A DNA stretch of 64,000 nucleotides from Sphingomonas sp. EC-HK361 (GTDB lineage: Bacteria > Pseudomonadota > Alphaproteobacteria > Sphingomonadales > Sphingomonadaceae). The first letter of the stretch is position 1. Each line of letters begins with the position of its first letter. The translations under genes and the position numbers were made by a program. The stretch spans positions 357,459 to 421,458 of the forward strand of contig NZ_LR701493.1 in assembly GCF_902498785.1 (NCBI RefSeq), given 5' to 3'. The notes beneath the pieces are model-generated. The model searched no databases and was not told the DNA's origin. It saw only the letters and a list, made by a program, of their open reading frames with translations. Shown here piece after piece: positions 40,263-49,036 of the stretch.

Positions 40263-41315
40263 GTGACGGCAGTGGGCGATCAATCCGCCGGCATGCCGGA
40301 CCGGGCCGGAGACATTGCGGCACGGGCGGCTGGCAAGACGACAATGCGGCATCGCGGCCGCGAGCCGCGGCATTTCGCCGCGCTCGATCTGGGCACCAAC
40401 AATTGCCGGTTGCTGATCGCGCGCCCGCAGGGCGACGGCTTTGCGGTGATCGATGCCTTTTCGCGAATCGTGCGCCTGGGCGAAGGTCTCGCGACCACTG
40501 GCCGACTCAGCGACGCCGCGATCGAGCGGACCATCGCCGCGCTTCGCGTGTGTGCCGACAAGCTGAAGCGCAGGAATGTCGCGCTCGCGCGTTCGGTGGC
40601 GACAGAGGCGTGTCGTCAAGCCTCGAACGGCGAAAGCTTCATCGAACGCGTCCGCGCCGAGACGGGCATCCATCTGGACATCATTTCTGCCGAGGAAGAG
40701 GCGCGTCTCGCGGTGCTCGGCTGCCACGTGCTCATCGAGCCCGGCAACGGCCCGGCGATCGTTTTCGATATCGGCGGCGGATCGACCGAGATGGTGCTCA
40801 TCGACACCAGCACGACGATCCCGACCGTGCTCGACTGGCATTCGACGCCGTGGGGTGTGGTGTCGCTGACCGAGTTCGTCGGCGGCGGCGACGGCGCTGA
40901 CGGGCGCGCCGCGTCCTATGCGCGGATGCGCGGGCTGGTCGCCGAGAGCTTTCGCCCCTTCGCAGCGCGGCTGCCCGATCCCGGCGAGCGCCCGCGGCTG
41001 CTCGGCACCAGCGGCACGGTGACGACGCTGGCGAGCGTCCATCTGGGGCTGGAGCATTATGACCGCGCCGTCGTCGATGGCCTGATCGCGCCGGCGGCGG
41101 CGATGCGGCGGATCAGCAGCACGCTCTCGACCATGTCGCCGGCCGAACGCGCTGCGCTGCCCTGCATCGGCACCGAGCGCGCCGACCTGGTGGTCGCGGG
41201 GTGCGCGATCCTCGAATCGATCCTCGATATCTGGCCCGCCGAACGGCTGGGCGTCGCCGATCGCGGCATTCGCGAAGGCATCTTGCGCCGGCTGATGGGC
41301 ACGCGCGTTCAGTGA
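40263..41315 (+). CDS. Ppx/GppA family exopolyphosphatase/guanosine pentaphosphatase
   Basis: 350 aa from GTG 40263. The ASKHA-fold phosphate-1 motif ALDLGTNNCRLLIA, an ATEACRQASNG block, IVFDIGGGSTEMVLID (phosphate-2) and LLGTSGTVTTLASVHLGL (adenosine region) are present. These enzymes hydrolyse polyphosphate or pppGpp. The start is uncertain: the frame is open to ATG 40152, and GTG 40272 is also possible. The next gene rlmE follows after 9 bases, so the two are likely co-transcribed. Confidence 0.9.
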   Translation: MTAVGDQSAGMPDRAGDIAARAAGKTTMRHRGREPRHFAALDLGTNNCRLLIARPQGDGFAVIDAFSRIVRLGEGLATTGRLSDAAIERTIAALRVCADKLKRRNVALARSVATEACRQASNGESFIERVRAETGIHLDIISAEEEARLAVLGCHVLIEPGNGPAIVFDIGGGSTEMVLIDTSTTIPTVLDWHSTPWGVVSLTEFVGGGDGADGRAASYARMRGLVAESFRPFAARLPDPGERPRLLGTSGTVTTLASVHLGLEHYDRAVVDGLIAPAAAMRRISSTLSTMSPAERAALPCIGTERADLVVAGCAILESILDIWPAERLGVADRGIREGILRRLMGTRVQ

Positions 41316-41324
41316 AGGCAGATC

Positions 41325-42014
41325 ATGTCCAAGGATAGCCTGCGCGGGCGCCAGCGCGTCCGCACCGCACGCGGGCGCACCGCGCAATCGACCCGCTGGC
41401 TCGAGCGCCAGCTGAACGACCCTTATGTCCGCCGCGCGAAGGCGGAAGGGTATCGCAGCCGCGCCGCCTACAAGCTGATCGAGCTCGACGAACGGTTCGG
41501 CTTCCTGAAGGGCGCGAAGCGGATCGTCGATCTGGGCATTGCGCCCGGCGGCTGGTCGCAGGTCGTTCGCCGCCAGCTACCGAACAGCGCCGTCGTCGGG
41601 ATCGATCTGCTACCCGTCGATCCGATAGACGGGGTCACGATCTTCCAGATGGATTTCATGGATGACGCTGCGCCAGGCAGGCTCATTGAGGCGCTCGGCG
41701 GCGCGCCCGATCTCGTCATCTCGGACATGGCGGCGAACACCGTCGGGCATCCGCAGACCGATGCGCTGCGCACGATGGCGCTGGTCGAAACCGCGCTCGC
41801 CTTTGCATGCGACGTTCTGCAACCCGGCGGCGATTTCGTCGCGAAGGTCTTTGCAGGAGGAGCCGATTCGGCGCTCGTCGCCGAGATGAAGCGAAACTTC
41901 ACGACCGTGAAGCACGCCAAGCCGCCATCGAGCCGCAAGGGGTCGGTCGAATGGTTCGTCGTCGCGCAGGGGTTCAAGGGCCGCACCGAACCGGAAATCG
42001 GCGCCGCCGGATAA
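41325..42014 (+). CDS. rlmE: 23S rRNA (uridine-2552-2'-O)-methyltransferase
   Basis: 229 aa. The catalytic K-D-K-E tetrad is visible: Lys50 (AAYKL), Asp134 (ISDMAANT), Lys174 (VAKVF), Glu209 (SVEWF). SAM-binding motif I is VDLGIAPGGWSQV. It methylates U2552 in the ribosomal A loop. GAAGG precedes the ATG at good spacing. A strong hairpin follows the gene. Confidence 0.96.
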   Translation: MSKDSLRGRQRVRTARGRTAQSTRWLERQLNDPYVRRAKAEGYRSRAAYKLIELDERFGFLKGAKRIVDLGIAPGGWSQVVRRQLPNSAVVGIDLLPVDPIDGVTIFQMDFMDDAAPGRLIEALGGAPDLVISDMAANTVGHPQTDALRTMALVETALAFACDVLQPGGDFVAKVFAGGADSALVAEMKRNFTTVKHAKPPSSRKGSVEWFVVAQGFKGRTEPEIGAAG

Positions 42015-42099
42015 GCCGATCGAACAAAAGCCGCACAGGCGCGTTGCGGCAATTGGTCCCTTCCCCCCTTTCGGGACCAGTGCCGACCCAAGCCGGCAC

Positions 42100-42132
42100 C
42101 GGCCGCGCCGGCGCGTAAACGCGGCGCGGCCG
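42100..42132. other. GC-rich hairpin between convergent genes
   Basis: CGGCCGCGCC (42100-42109) and GGCGCGGCCG (42123-42132) are perfect complements around a 13-base loop, in the gap between rlmE (+) and an RcnB-like gene (-). There is no T-run, so it may slow or stabilise transcript ends rather than terminate. Confidence 0.5.
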
Positions 42133-42178
42133 AAACGGGGAACAGGGGGCACGTCGTAACGCCGCGCCCCCGGATTTC

Positions 42179-42685
42179 CTACCAGTAGAAGTTGCGGATC
42201 ACATCGACGACATAGCCGCGACGGTAATCGACGAGAATCACGTCGTTATAATGCCGCACCCACCGCGTGCCGGGACGCGCGATCGGCAGGCGATAGCGCC
42301 AGGGATCGGCGATGACGTAGCGCGGTCCATAGTAAAAGCTCTGGATGCGCACCCCCGGCCGGAACGTCGTGTAGCGGAACGGCGCGCGCCAGTTGCCGCG
42401 CGCGTAGAGCGCACGATTCTGGTTGCGCCAGCCCTGCCAGTCGTTGCGGCCCCAGCGGTGATTGCGATCGCGCAGGTCCTCGCGATATTCCTGACGCGCG
42501 TCGCGAACGTCGCGGCGCTGGTCACGCACGTCCCGCTGCGTGCCATAGCGGCGCGCCTGGTTCAGGTCGCGCTGTTCCTGCCGGATATCCTGCCGGTCGT
42601 GGCGCAGTTCGCGTGCGGACTGGGCATTTGCCACCGACGGCAGCGCCGTCGCGGCGAGCAGGGCAACGGTCATCAACGTACGCAT
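42179..42685 (-). CDS. RcnB-like small periplasmic protein
   Basis: 168 aa. MRTLMTVALLAATALPSVANA is a Sec signal peptide. A highly charged middle (RHDRQDIRQEQRDLNQARR...) is followed by WRAPFRYTTFRPGVRIQSFYYG and an ending LPIARPGTRWVRHYNDVILVD with YRRGYVVDVIRNFYW, the layout of RcnB-family proteins. The start at 42685 follows AGGAGACAG. RcnB of E. coli is a periplasmic nickel/cobalt-homeostasis protein; the role here is unknown. Confidence 0.78.
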   Translation of the reverse strand: MRTLMTVALLAATALPSVANAQSARELRHDRQDIRQEQRDLNQARRYGTQRDVRDQRRDVRDARQEYREDLRDRNHRWGRNDWQGWRNQNRALYARGNWRAPFRYTTFRPGVRIQSFYYGPRYVIADPWRYRLPIARPGTRWVRHYNDVILVDYRRGYVVDVIRNFYW

Positions 42686-42813
42686 GATCTGTCTCCTGTC
42701 ATGGCGCCGCGACCCCAAACGAAGATCGCGGCATGAGGGAGAATTGCCCGAACGGTCCTGAACGCTGCGGGAATGCGCCGGTCAGCCGCCAGCAAGGTGC
42801 CAGCGGAGTGGCG

Positions 42814-43293
42814 TCAGGGGGTATCGCGACCGCCGCCGCCTGCGTCACCACCGCCCGCCCCAGCCGCACCGACCGTGCCGATATTGCCGAACAGATCCTC
42901 GAAGAAGCCGCGCTTGCGGCCGAGCGTCGGCGTGGTCTTCGACGATGGCGAGATCGAGGCCACCTGTTCCTCACCAGACTTGCGGATGGCGGTAACCGTA
43001 CCGGCCTGGTCGAAGCTGATCTGCAGCGTCAGCTGCTTGTCGACCTTGGGGGAGTTATACGCGTAATTCTTGCTGTCGCGCGCGATATAATACCAGTCGC
43101 CCTGGCCGAACTGGCTCGCAAAACTGGGATGGCCGAGCGTCGCGGCGACCGAATTGCGGTTGTCGACCCCCGGCTGGATCGAATTCACCAGATCGGCATC
43201 GACGATATAGCCCTGGTGCGATTTGAGCGGCGCGCACGCCCCGCTGGCAAGACCGAGCGCGATCGCGACGAGGAGAGTGGACGATACGCGCAT
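42814..43293 (-). CDS. bamE: Outer membrane protein assembly factor BamE (OmlA/SmpA)
   Basis: 159 aa. The lipoprotein signal ends ASGACAP, and the mature part has IQPGVDNRNSVAATLGHPSFASQFGQGDWYYIA, the SmpA/OmlA fold, ending with a Gly-rich tail. It should be part of the BAM complex. ATG 43293 follows GGAG. It is divergent from the cytochrome bc1 chaperone gene, with 120 bases between. Confidence 0.9.
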   Translation of the reverse strand: MRVSSTLLVAIALGLASGACAPLKSHQGYIVDADLVNSIQPGVDNRNSVAATLGHPSFASQFGQGDWYYIARDSKNYAYNSPKVDKQLTLQISFDQAGTVTAIRKSGEEQVASISPSSKTTPTLGRKRGFFEDLFGNIGTVGAAGAGGGDAGGGGRDTP

Positions 43294-43413
43294 GGGAACT
43301 CCGAGCCGACAAGCAAAGCCGCGCGTTGCATCGGCGCGGCAAAGCCTCAATATGCCGAGGCGCGCTGCAGGACAAGCACGGGCGTCATGCGGCATGGACG
43401 GGAAGGGTCAGCG

Positions 43414-43920
43414 TTGGGTTTGTTCGACAGGCTGTTCGGAGATCGCACCTCCGAAGCGCAGCTCCTCTACAATGCCGCGGTGGCGAAGGGGCGCGAGCCG
43501 CACTGGTATGTTGAAGGGGCCGTGCCCGACACCGTCGATGGCCGGTTCGACATGATCACGGCCATCGTCGCCGTCATCATGCTGCGACTGGAGGATGACC
43601 CCGATGGTGCTGCGCCCAATGCGCGGCTGGCGGAATGCTTCGTCGCCGACATGGACGGGCAGATGCGCGAGCTCGGCATCGGCGATGTCGTCGTGGGCAA
43701 GAAGATCGGCCGGCTGATGAGCCTGCTCGGCGGGCGGTTGGGCGCCTATCGCGATGGCCTGGCGGGAGGATCGCTGGACGAGGCGTTGGTGCGCAATCTC
43801 TATCGCGGAGTGGCGCCGGGGAACGAGGCAGTGGTTCACGTAGCAAAGCGCCTCGCGGCGTTGCGCGCCGATCTCGACCAGGTGACGATCCCGGCGCTGC
43901 TGGAAGGCCGGCTGCCATGA
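43414..43920 (+). CDS. Ubiquinol-cytochrome c chaperone (bc1 assembly factor)
   Basis: 168 aa from TTG 43414. The sequence begins LGLFDRLFGDR and holds REPHWYVEGAVPDTVDGRFDMITAIVAVIMLRLE and CFVADMDGQMRELGIGDVVVGKKIG, the CBP3-type chaperone pattern. TTG 43414 is preceded by GGAAGGG at good distance; ATG 43387 would add nine residues without similarity. It helps assemble cytochrome b of complex III. Overlaps the DUF177 gene by four bases. Confidence 0.88.
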   Translation: MGLFDRLFGDRTSEAQLLYNAAVAKGREPHWYVEGAVPDTVDGRFDMITAIVAVIMLRLEDDPDGAAPNARLAECFVADMDGQMRELGIGDVVVGKKIGRLMSLLGGRLGAYRDGLAGGSLDEALVRNLYRGVAPGNEAVVHVAKRLAALRADLDQVTIPALLEGRLP

Positions 43921-44435
43921 CGCCGGAGTTTTCGCGGACCGAACGGATCGACACGATCGGCGGCGATGCGCGCGCGGTATCGATCGAGGCGACGCCCGGG
44001 GAACGCGCGGCAATCGCGCGGCGCTTCGATCTGGTGGCGCTCGACCGGCTGGCCGCCGAGCTATCCGTCCGTCGCACTGCAAGCGGGGTGATGGTCGAGG
44101 GGCGGGTTACGGCCGCGGCGACGCAGGCGTGCGCGATCACCGGCGATCCGTTGCCCGTCTCGATCGACGAGGCCGTGGCGCTGCGCTTCGTCGATGCGCA
44201 GGCAAGCGAGGAGGACATCGAGCTCGACGCCGACGGGCTCGACACCGTCGAGATCGAGGATGGCGCGGTCGATCTGGGTGAGCTCGCCGCCGAAACGCTG
44301 GCCCTCGCGCTCGATCCGTTCCCGCGTGGCCCGAACGCCGAGGCGGCACTCCGCGCGGCAGGCGTCCTTCGCGAAGAGGATGTGCGGCCGGCCAATGCCT
44401 TTTCCGGGCTGAAGGACAAGCTTTCGGGGCGTTGA
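43917..44435 (+). CDS. DUF177 (YceD-like) protein
   Basis: 172 aa. The mid-part has VEGRVTAAATQACAITGDPLPVSI, the DUF177 core (C-x-x-T), followed by an acidic stretch and GAVDLGELAAETLALALDPFPRGPNA. YceD-type proteins affect 23S rRNA accumulation. ATG overlaps the stop of the bc1 chaperone (ATGA). In many bacteria rpmF follows, but here the next gene, mmcB, is on the other strand. Confidence 0.9.
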   Translation: MTPEFSRTERIDTIGGDARAVSIEATPGERAAIARRFDLVALDRLAAELSVRRTASGVMVEGRVTAAATQACAITGDPLPVSIDEAVALRFVDAQASEEDIELDADGLDTVEIEDGAVDLGELAAETLALALDPFPRGPNAEAALRAAGVLREEDVRPANAFSGLKDKLSGR

Positions 44436-44458
44436 TCCCGCGGATCGTGCGCCGCGTC

Positions 44459-44950
44459 CTACCCGAACGCCGACGTCTCCGGGTCCACCAGCGTCGTCAG
44501 CCGGCGTGCGGCGCGGCGGGCGAAGGCGAGGGTGCAGCGCTTGCGGACATGCGCGGCGAGCGGCACCGTCGCGCCTTCGCGCACGATTGCGGCGTCATAG
44601 CGGTCGGCCACGATCAGCCCGGTACGGTCCGGCAGAAAGGCGGGGCCGTCGATCGGGGACGCATCGAAGCCCGCCGGTACCGCCCAGTAGAACCGGTCGC
44701 AGTGATCGAGATACTCGCGCCATTTGGCATCGCCGATCAGATCGGCGCGCGACACCTTGATCTCGACGATCACGATCCGCCCCTTCACGTCGAGCGCCAT
44801 CAGGTCGGCGCGGCGCCCGCCGTCGAGCGGCACTTCGCCGATCGTCGTCAGGTCGTGGCGCAGCAGCATCCGCGTGACGCCGCGCGCGACATCGGCGGCG
44901 CACAATGCCTCGGGCGAACCGTCCAGACAGGAAGAAGGGGCGACGAGCAT
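44459..44950 (-). CDS. mmcB: MmcB-family DNA repair protein
   Basis: 163 aa. It has LTTIGEVPLDGGRRADLMALDVKGRIVIVEIKVSRADLIGD, a PD-(D/E)XK-like nuclease fold segment (Asp in RRADLM, Glu-x-Lys in VEIKVS) followed by KWREYLDHCDRFYWAVP. In Caulobacter mmcB is an SOS-linked DNA repair gene. The gene is convergent with DUF177. Confidence 0.86.
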   Translation of the reverse strand: MLVAPSSCLDGSPEALCAADVARGVTRMLLRHDLTTIGEVPLDGGRRADLMALDVKGRIVIVEIKVSRADLIGDAKWREYLDHCDRFYWAVPAGFDASPIDGPAFLPDRTGLIVADRYDAAIVREGATVPLAAHVRKRCTLAFARRAARRLTTLVDPETSAFG

Positions 44951-44991
44951 GGCCCGCCACCCCTAGAACATTGCACGAACCTTTTGAAGCC

Positions 44992-45654
44992 TCAGCGGTA
45001 AAAGACGTGGTTGCCGATAGAGGCGACCTGGGTCTTGTTCCACCCCGGCGAGACGCGGCGGGCGTGGAAGAACAGCGCCTTGCCGGCCGGGCTGTCCCAT
45101 GCATCGTCCATCGCGACCTTCGCGACCGCAACGGCGGTACGGTAGCTCGCGCGGCTTTCCGGGATCGAGGGGATCCGCCCACCGCGCACGAACGAGAACT
45201 GGCCGCGCTGGGTCACGACGTCGCACACCGTCTCACCGAAGCGACGCGCCGCCACACGGTTCAGGATGACTTCGGCAACCGCGAGCTGGCCGGCGAGGGG
45301 TTCCCCCTTCGATTCGAAATAGATCGCGCCCGCAAGGCAGCGGAGTTGCTCGTCGCTCGCCTCGACAGGCTGCGCGGCGACCGCGGCGGCAAGCGTGGGA
45401 TAAGCCACGGTATCGCCGTCATCGATGTCGGCGGATTCGGTCGGCGGCGTGGTCGCGGCCGGCGCGGGGTAGGTCGGGGTGGGGAGCGCCTGGGGCGCCT
45501 GACCGTCCTGGAAGACGATGATCGCGGGAGCCGGGGTCGGCACGTTCGCGTGGGGCGTTTCCGCCGCGAAGCCCGCGGTGCTGTGGGCGGCAAGCCCGAC
45601 AAGCGCAAGAGAAAGGGCTGCGACGGACGCAACCCGCTGACGAAACGACATCAA
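44992..45654 (-). CDS. Cell wall hydrolase, SleB domain (short form)
   Basis: 220 aa. A signal peptide (VASVAALSLALVGLAAHSTAGFAA) is followed by a Pro/Thr-rich linker and a SleB-type domain with CLAGAIYFESKGEPLAGQLAVAEVILNRV (catalytic Glu in YFES), GQFSFVRGG and WDSPAGKALFFHARRVSPGWNKT. It is a paralogue of the protein at 18893-19894, shorter by 113 residues and lacking its long C-terminal tail. Probably a periplasmic peptidoglycan hydrolase. The ~160 bases upstream hold nothing recognisable. Confidence 0.88.
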   Translation of the reverse strand: MMSFRQRVASVAALSLALVGLAAHSTAGFAAETPHANVPTPAPAIIVFQDGQAPQALPTPTYPAPAATTPPTESADIDDGDTVAYPTLAAAVAAQPVEASDEQLRCLAGAIYFESKGEPLAGQLAVAEVILNRVAARRFGETVCDVVTQRGQFSFVRGGRIPSIPESRASYRTAVAVAKVAMDDAWDSPAGKALFFHARRVSPGWNKTQVASIGNHVFYR

Positions 45655-45817
45655 TCAACACATTTATGCGGTTGGCGTGCGGAACGCGGTCGTCATCGCC
45701 TCACAGCGAACGACCGGCCGGACTTACCCCCCGACTGCGTAACTGACCGGATCGCACCCGCCCCAGCACAACGCGAAGAACCCAATGCGGCGGCTGTGAT
45801 GGTGCGGTGCACGCAAG

Positions 45818-46153
45818 TCAAATCATCGCGATCGTTTCAGCGACGAATCGTTCGGCCTCCGGGACGGCCAGAGCAACCACCCATAGATCGGGATCGCGCG
45901 CGCGCCGGCGGCGCCAATATTCCTCAACCGACTCCTCGCCGCCTGCACGCGGCCCGGTTTCGATGAGGCCGGAGCGGCCATCGGCGCCGATCCCGCGCTC
46001 CATAACCCGGTCGCCCGCCGTCTCCTCGAGGAGGAACAGGATGGCGCCTGCCTGTGCGTCGCCCTTCGCGCGAACCACCGCGAATCCACCGGAATCATTG
46101 GCGCGGCGAAGCAGCGCGGACACAAGGATGCCGCTCGGCAGGCGATCACTCAC
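45818..46153 (-). CDS. DUF1491 family protein
   Basis: 111 aa. LPSGILVSALLRRANDSGGFAVVRAKGDAQAGAILFLLEE and the ending EEYWRRRRARDPDLWVVALAVPEAERFV match the DUF1491 layout: a short alpha/beta protein with a conserved YWRRR. It overlaps the upstream thioesterase gene by four bases and reads leftward with ptsN and hpf, so it belongs to that unit. Function unknown. Confidence 0.82.
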   Translation of the reverse strand: MSDRLPSGILVSALLRRANDSGGFAVVRAKGDAQAGAILFLLEETAGDRVMERGIGADGRSGLIETGPRAGGEESVEEYWRRRRARDPDLWVVALAVPEAERFVAETIAMI

Positions 46154-46632
46154 CGGACGCCATAGCCATCGAGGCCGGCGAGCGCGATTCGCGACTTCAT
46201 GAAGGTGCCCGTGCCGCGCGCGACCTCCTCGCCCGCGGCATCGATCAGGCGGGCGTCGGAGACGAAGACGCGCCGCTGGCCGCTGATCCAGCGGCCTTCG
46301 GCAACGACCCGCCCCTCGCGCAGCGGCCGGGTGAACAGCAGGTTGAACGCAGTGGTCAGCAGGAAACGGTCGGTCACCAGGCTGTTCGCCGCGTAAAAGG
46401 CCGCGTCGTCGAGCATCTTGAAATAGCTCGTGCCGTGCACCGCACCGGCGGCGTGAAAGTGCCGCCGATCGAGGTTGAAATGGATTCGCGCGACGCCCGC
46501 CGCAACGATTTCGAGCCGCGAATCGAACAACTGGTTGATTGGCGCGTGCGCGTAGAGCGATTCGAGCGCACGGTAGTGCGCCGCCGCGCCACCCGTCACC
46601 CCCGCCGCCATGGCTCCGTCAGGCGGCGTCAC
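46150..46632 (-). CDS. PaaI-family thioesterase (hotdog fold)
   Basis: 160 aa. The hotdog pattern FHAAGAVHGTSYFKMLDDAAFYAANSL has the central helix, with AVHGTSYFKMLDDA resembling the HGG-type active region of PaaI, and VVAEGRWISGQRRVFVSDARL. It should hydrolyse an acyl-CoA. Its start overlaps the end of ptsN by 14 bases. Confidence 0.84.
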   Translation of the reverse strand: MTPPDGAMAAGVTGGAAAHYRALESLYAHAPINQLFDSRLEIVAAGVARIHFNLDRRHFHAAGAVHGTSYFKMLDDAAFYAANSLVTDRFLLTTAFNLLFTRPLREGRVVAEGRWISGQRRVFVSDARLIDAAGEEVARGTGTFMKSRIALAGLDGYGVR

Positions 46633-47086
46633 GCGCGTCGTCCCCGGTCAGCAGCGCGTAGATCGCATCGCGCGATCCGGCGCCGCGCAGCTTCGCGACG
46701 AAAGCGCGGTCGCGCAGCCGGCGCGAGATTCGTGCCAGCGCCTTCAGATGCTCAGCACCCGCCTCAGGCGGAGACAGGAGGACGAAGGCGATATCGACGG
46801 GCAGATCGTCGACCGCCTGGAAATCGATCGGCTGGGCGAGCCGGATCACCATCCCGGCGATGCGCGGCAGATCGGGCACGCGGGCGTGGGGAATGGCGAC
46901 GCCGCCGCCAAACCCCGTCGATCCCAGTTTCTCGCGCGCCGCCAGCAGCCGCGCGACCGTTCCCTCGTCGAGATTGAGGACGGGGGCGGCGGCGGCGGCG
47001 GCCTGCTGAAACAACGCCTTCTTGGTTGCCGCCGCCACGTCCACCAGGACGAGTTCGGGCAGCAGCAGGTCACTCACATCGGTCAT
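46619..47086 (-). CDS. ptsN: PTS IIA-like nitrogen regulatory protein
   Basis: 155 aa, EIIA(Ntr) fold. The phosphorylated His lies in GVAIPHARVPDL. It accepts phosphate from NPr in the PTS-Ntr chain and regulates potassium and nitrogen functions. The gene follows hpf by 13 bases, the widely conserved hpf-ptsN order; rpoN is not in this window. Confidence 0.93.
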   Translation of the reverse strand: MTDVSDLLLPELVLVDVAAATKKALFQQAAAAAAPVLNLDEGTVARLLAAREKLGSTGFGGGVAIPHARVPDLPRIAGMVIRLAQPIDFQAVDDLPVDIAFVLLSPPEAGAEHLKALARISRRLRDRAFVAKLRGAGSRDAIYALLTGDDARDAA

Positions 47087-47099
47087 CGTCGTGCAATCG

Positions 47100-47687
47100 T
47101 CACCCTGCGCGCTGCGGCTCGACCCACCCGATCGTGCCGTCGCCGCGCCGATAGACCATGTTGTACGATCCGGTCCCCGAATTCTTGAACAGCAGCGCAG
47201 TGGTGTTGCGCAGATCGAGCATCATCACCGCATCGGACACGCTGGCATCGGGGACATCGACCCGCGTCTCGGCGATGATGAGCGGCGAATCGGGCGATTC
47301 CTCCTGCTCGTCGGTGCGCTCCGCGAACAGGGTATAGCCGGCATTGTCATAGCCGTTGCCCTCCGCCGCCGCGTTCGCCTGATCGGCATGGCGATCCTTC
47401 AGCCGGCGCATGTAGCGGCGCAGCTGCTTCTCGATCTTGTCCGCGACACCGTCGAAGGCGAGATGCGCATCCTGCGCGTCGTGCCGGCCCTTCAGCACGA
47501 GGCCCTGCATCACATGCGCGGTGATATCGCAGGTGAAGCCATTGTCGTGCGGCCCTTTCCCGAACGTCACCTGCGCCGAGATCGCCCGGGAGAAATATTT
47601 GCTCGCGATACCCTGGAGCCGGTCTTCGACATGGCGCTTCAGCGCGTCGCCGGTGGCGACCTGATGACCCGAGATCCGGATATCCAT
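47100..47687 (-). CDS. hpf: Ribosome hibernation promoting factor (long form)
   Basis: 195 aa. The N-terminal S30AE domain begins MDIRISGHQVATGDALKRHVEDRLQ; the C-terminal domain has DVPDASVSDAVMMLDLRNTTALLFKNS and YRRGDGTIGWVEP, so this is the long form that makes 100S ribosome dimers in stationary phase. It is followed by ptsN. Confidence 0.96.
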   Translation of the reverse strand: MDIRISGHQVATGDALKRHVEDRLQGIASKYFSRAISAQVTFGKGPHDNGFTCDITAHVMQGLVLKGRHDAQDAHLAFDGVADKIEKQLRRYMRRLKDRHADQANAAAEGNGYDNAGYTLFAERTDEQEESPDSPLIIAETRVDVPDASVSDAVMMLDLRNTTALLFKNSGTGSYNMVYRRGDGTIGWVEPQRAG

Positions 47688-47706
47688 ATGTTCTTCTCCT
47701 TTGTTG

Positions 47707-47734
47707 GCGCCGGCACGAAAACGCGCGCCGGCGC
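47707..47734. other. GC-rich hairpin between dnaQ and hpf
   Basis: GCGCCGGC (47707-47714) and GCCGGCGC (47727-47734) are perfect complements around a 12-base loop, placed between the dnaQ stop and the hpf start. No T-run follows on the minus strand, so it may be an RNA-end stabiliser rather than a terminator. Confidence 0.4.
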
Positions 47735-47739
47735 AGGTC

Positions 47740-48423
47740 TCAGGCGGCGGTCCAGATCGGATCGCTCACCTTGGACAGGAACGCGGCATGCGCGGCCAAT
47801 TCTCCCTCGCTCGGCTGAAAAGTGCGCGCCGGCCGGACGCTTGCGGCAGGGCGTGCCGCCGAGGCGGCGACCGCGGCGGTCGCGGTTTCGCTGACCAGCG
47901 ACAGGCCGATCTGGCGGCCGCCCATCAGCTCGACATAGACCTGGGCGAGGAGCTGCGCGTCAAGCAGCGCGCCGTGGAGGACGCGGTGCGAACGATCGAT
48001 GCCGTAGCGCGAGCACAGCGCATCGAGCGTGTGCTTGGCGCCCGGATGCCGCTGCCGCGCGATCTGCAGCGTATCGATCATCCGCGTGGTGCACACGAGC
48101 GAACGGCCGCATTTGTGAAGCTCGCCGTTCAGGAAGGAAAAGTCGAAGCCCGCATTGTGCGCGATCAGCGGCGCGTCCCCGATAAAGGCGATGAGCGCGT
48201 CCGCCGCATCGGCGAAGCGCGGCTTGTCCGACAGGAAGGCGTCGCTGAGCCCATGCACCGCCTGCGCCTCCGCCGCCATCGGGCGCTCGGGATGATAATA
48301 GGCGTGAAAGACCTGACCCGTCTCGACCCGGTTGATCATCTCGACACAGCCGATCTCGACCAGCCGGTCACCGCCGGAGAAGCTGAGCCCCGTGGTTTCG
48401 GTATCGAACACGATTTCGCGCAT
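47740..48423 (-). CDS. dnaQ: DNA polymerase III epsilon subunit (proofreading exonuclease)
   Basis: 227 aa. Exo motifs I (VFDTETTGL), II (HNAGFDFSFLN) and III (HGALLDAQLLAQVYVEL, with the His and Asp) form the DEDDh 3'-5' exonuclease site. It proofreads DNA polymerase III. It is the last gene of the ppsR-maf-aroE-coaE-dnaQ group; 7 bases separate it from coaE. Confidence 0.95.
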   Translation of the reverse strand: MREIVFDTETTGLSFSGGDRLVEIGCVEMINRVETGQVFHAYYHPERPMAAEAQAVHGLSDAFLSDKPRFADAADALIAFIGDAPLIAHNAGFDFSFLNGELHKCGRSLVCTTRMIDTLQIARQRHPGAKHTLDALCSRYGIDRSHRVLHGALLDAQLLAQVYVELMGGRQIGLSLVSETATAAVAASAARPAASVRPARTFQPSEGELAAHAAFLSKVSDPIWTAA

Positions 48424-48430
48424 CGGGGCG

Positions 48431-49036
48431 TTATCGGCCTTCGCGCGGCGCTAGGCAAGCAACGACGCGGGCGACGGCGCTGCGGGTCTGCTCGAGCGGC
48501 ACATCGGTGGCGATGACGAAGTCGGCGCGCGCGCGCTTTTGCGCATCCGGCATCTGGCGTGCGAGGATCGATTCGAACTTCGCCGCACTCATGCCGGCAC
48601 GCGCGAGCACGCGGGCGCGCTGCACGTCAGACGAGGCGGAGACGACGACGACCTTGTCCACCCGCCCGTCACCGCCGGTTTCGAAAAGCAGGGGGATGTC
48701 GAGGACGACGATCGGCGCATCGATGCGATCGGCGAAGAAGCGTGCCCGTTCTTCGCCGACGGCCGGATGGACGATCGCCTCGAGCCGCCGCATCGCCGCA
48801 TCGTCGTTCAGCACCGCTGCCGACAGGGTGGGACGATCGACCCCGGATGCGCCGGTAGTGCCCGGAAACGCCGCCTCGATCGCCGGCACGATCCGCCCGC
48901 CCGGTCCCTGCAGCGCGTGGACCACCGCATCGGCATCGAAGACCGGCACGCCAAGGTCCGCGAACATCGCCGCCACCGTCGACTTGCCCATCCCGATCGA
49001 GCCGGTGAGCCCGACGACGATCCGCGGCGGCGTCAC
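48431..49036 (-). CDS. coaE: Dephospho-CoA kinase
   Basis: 201 aa. P-loop [32 protein letters not shown], and [22 protein letters not shown] match CoaE. It phosphorylates dephospho-CoA, the last step in CoA synthesis. Its start overlaps the aroE stop by four bases. Confidence 0.96.
   Translation of the reverse strand: MTPPRIVVGLTGSIGMGKSTVAAMFADLGVPVFDADAVVHALQGPGGRIVPAIEAAFPGTTGASGVDRPTLSAAVLNDDAAMRRLEAIVHPAVGEERARFFADRIDAPIVVLDIPLLFETGGDGRVDKVVVVSASSDVQRARVLARAGMSAAKFESILARQMPDAQKRARADFVIATDVPLEQTRSAVARVVACLAPREGR

Noticed and set aside
42100-42132. Terminator between rlmE and the RcnB-like gene
   Set aside because: Strong hairpin but no T-run, so listed only as a hairpin.
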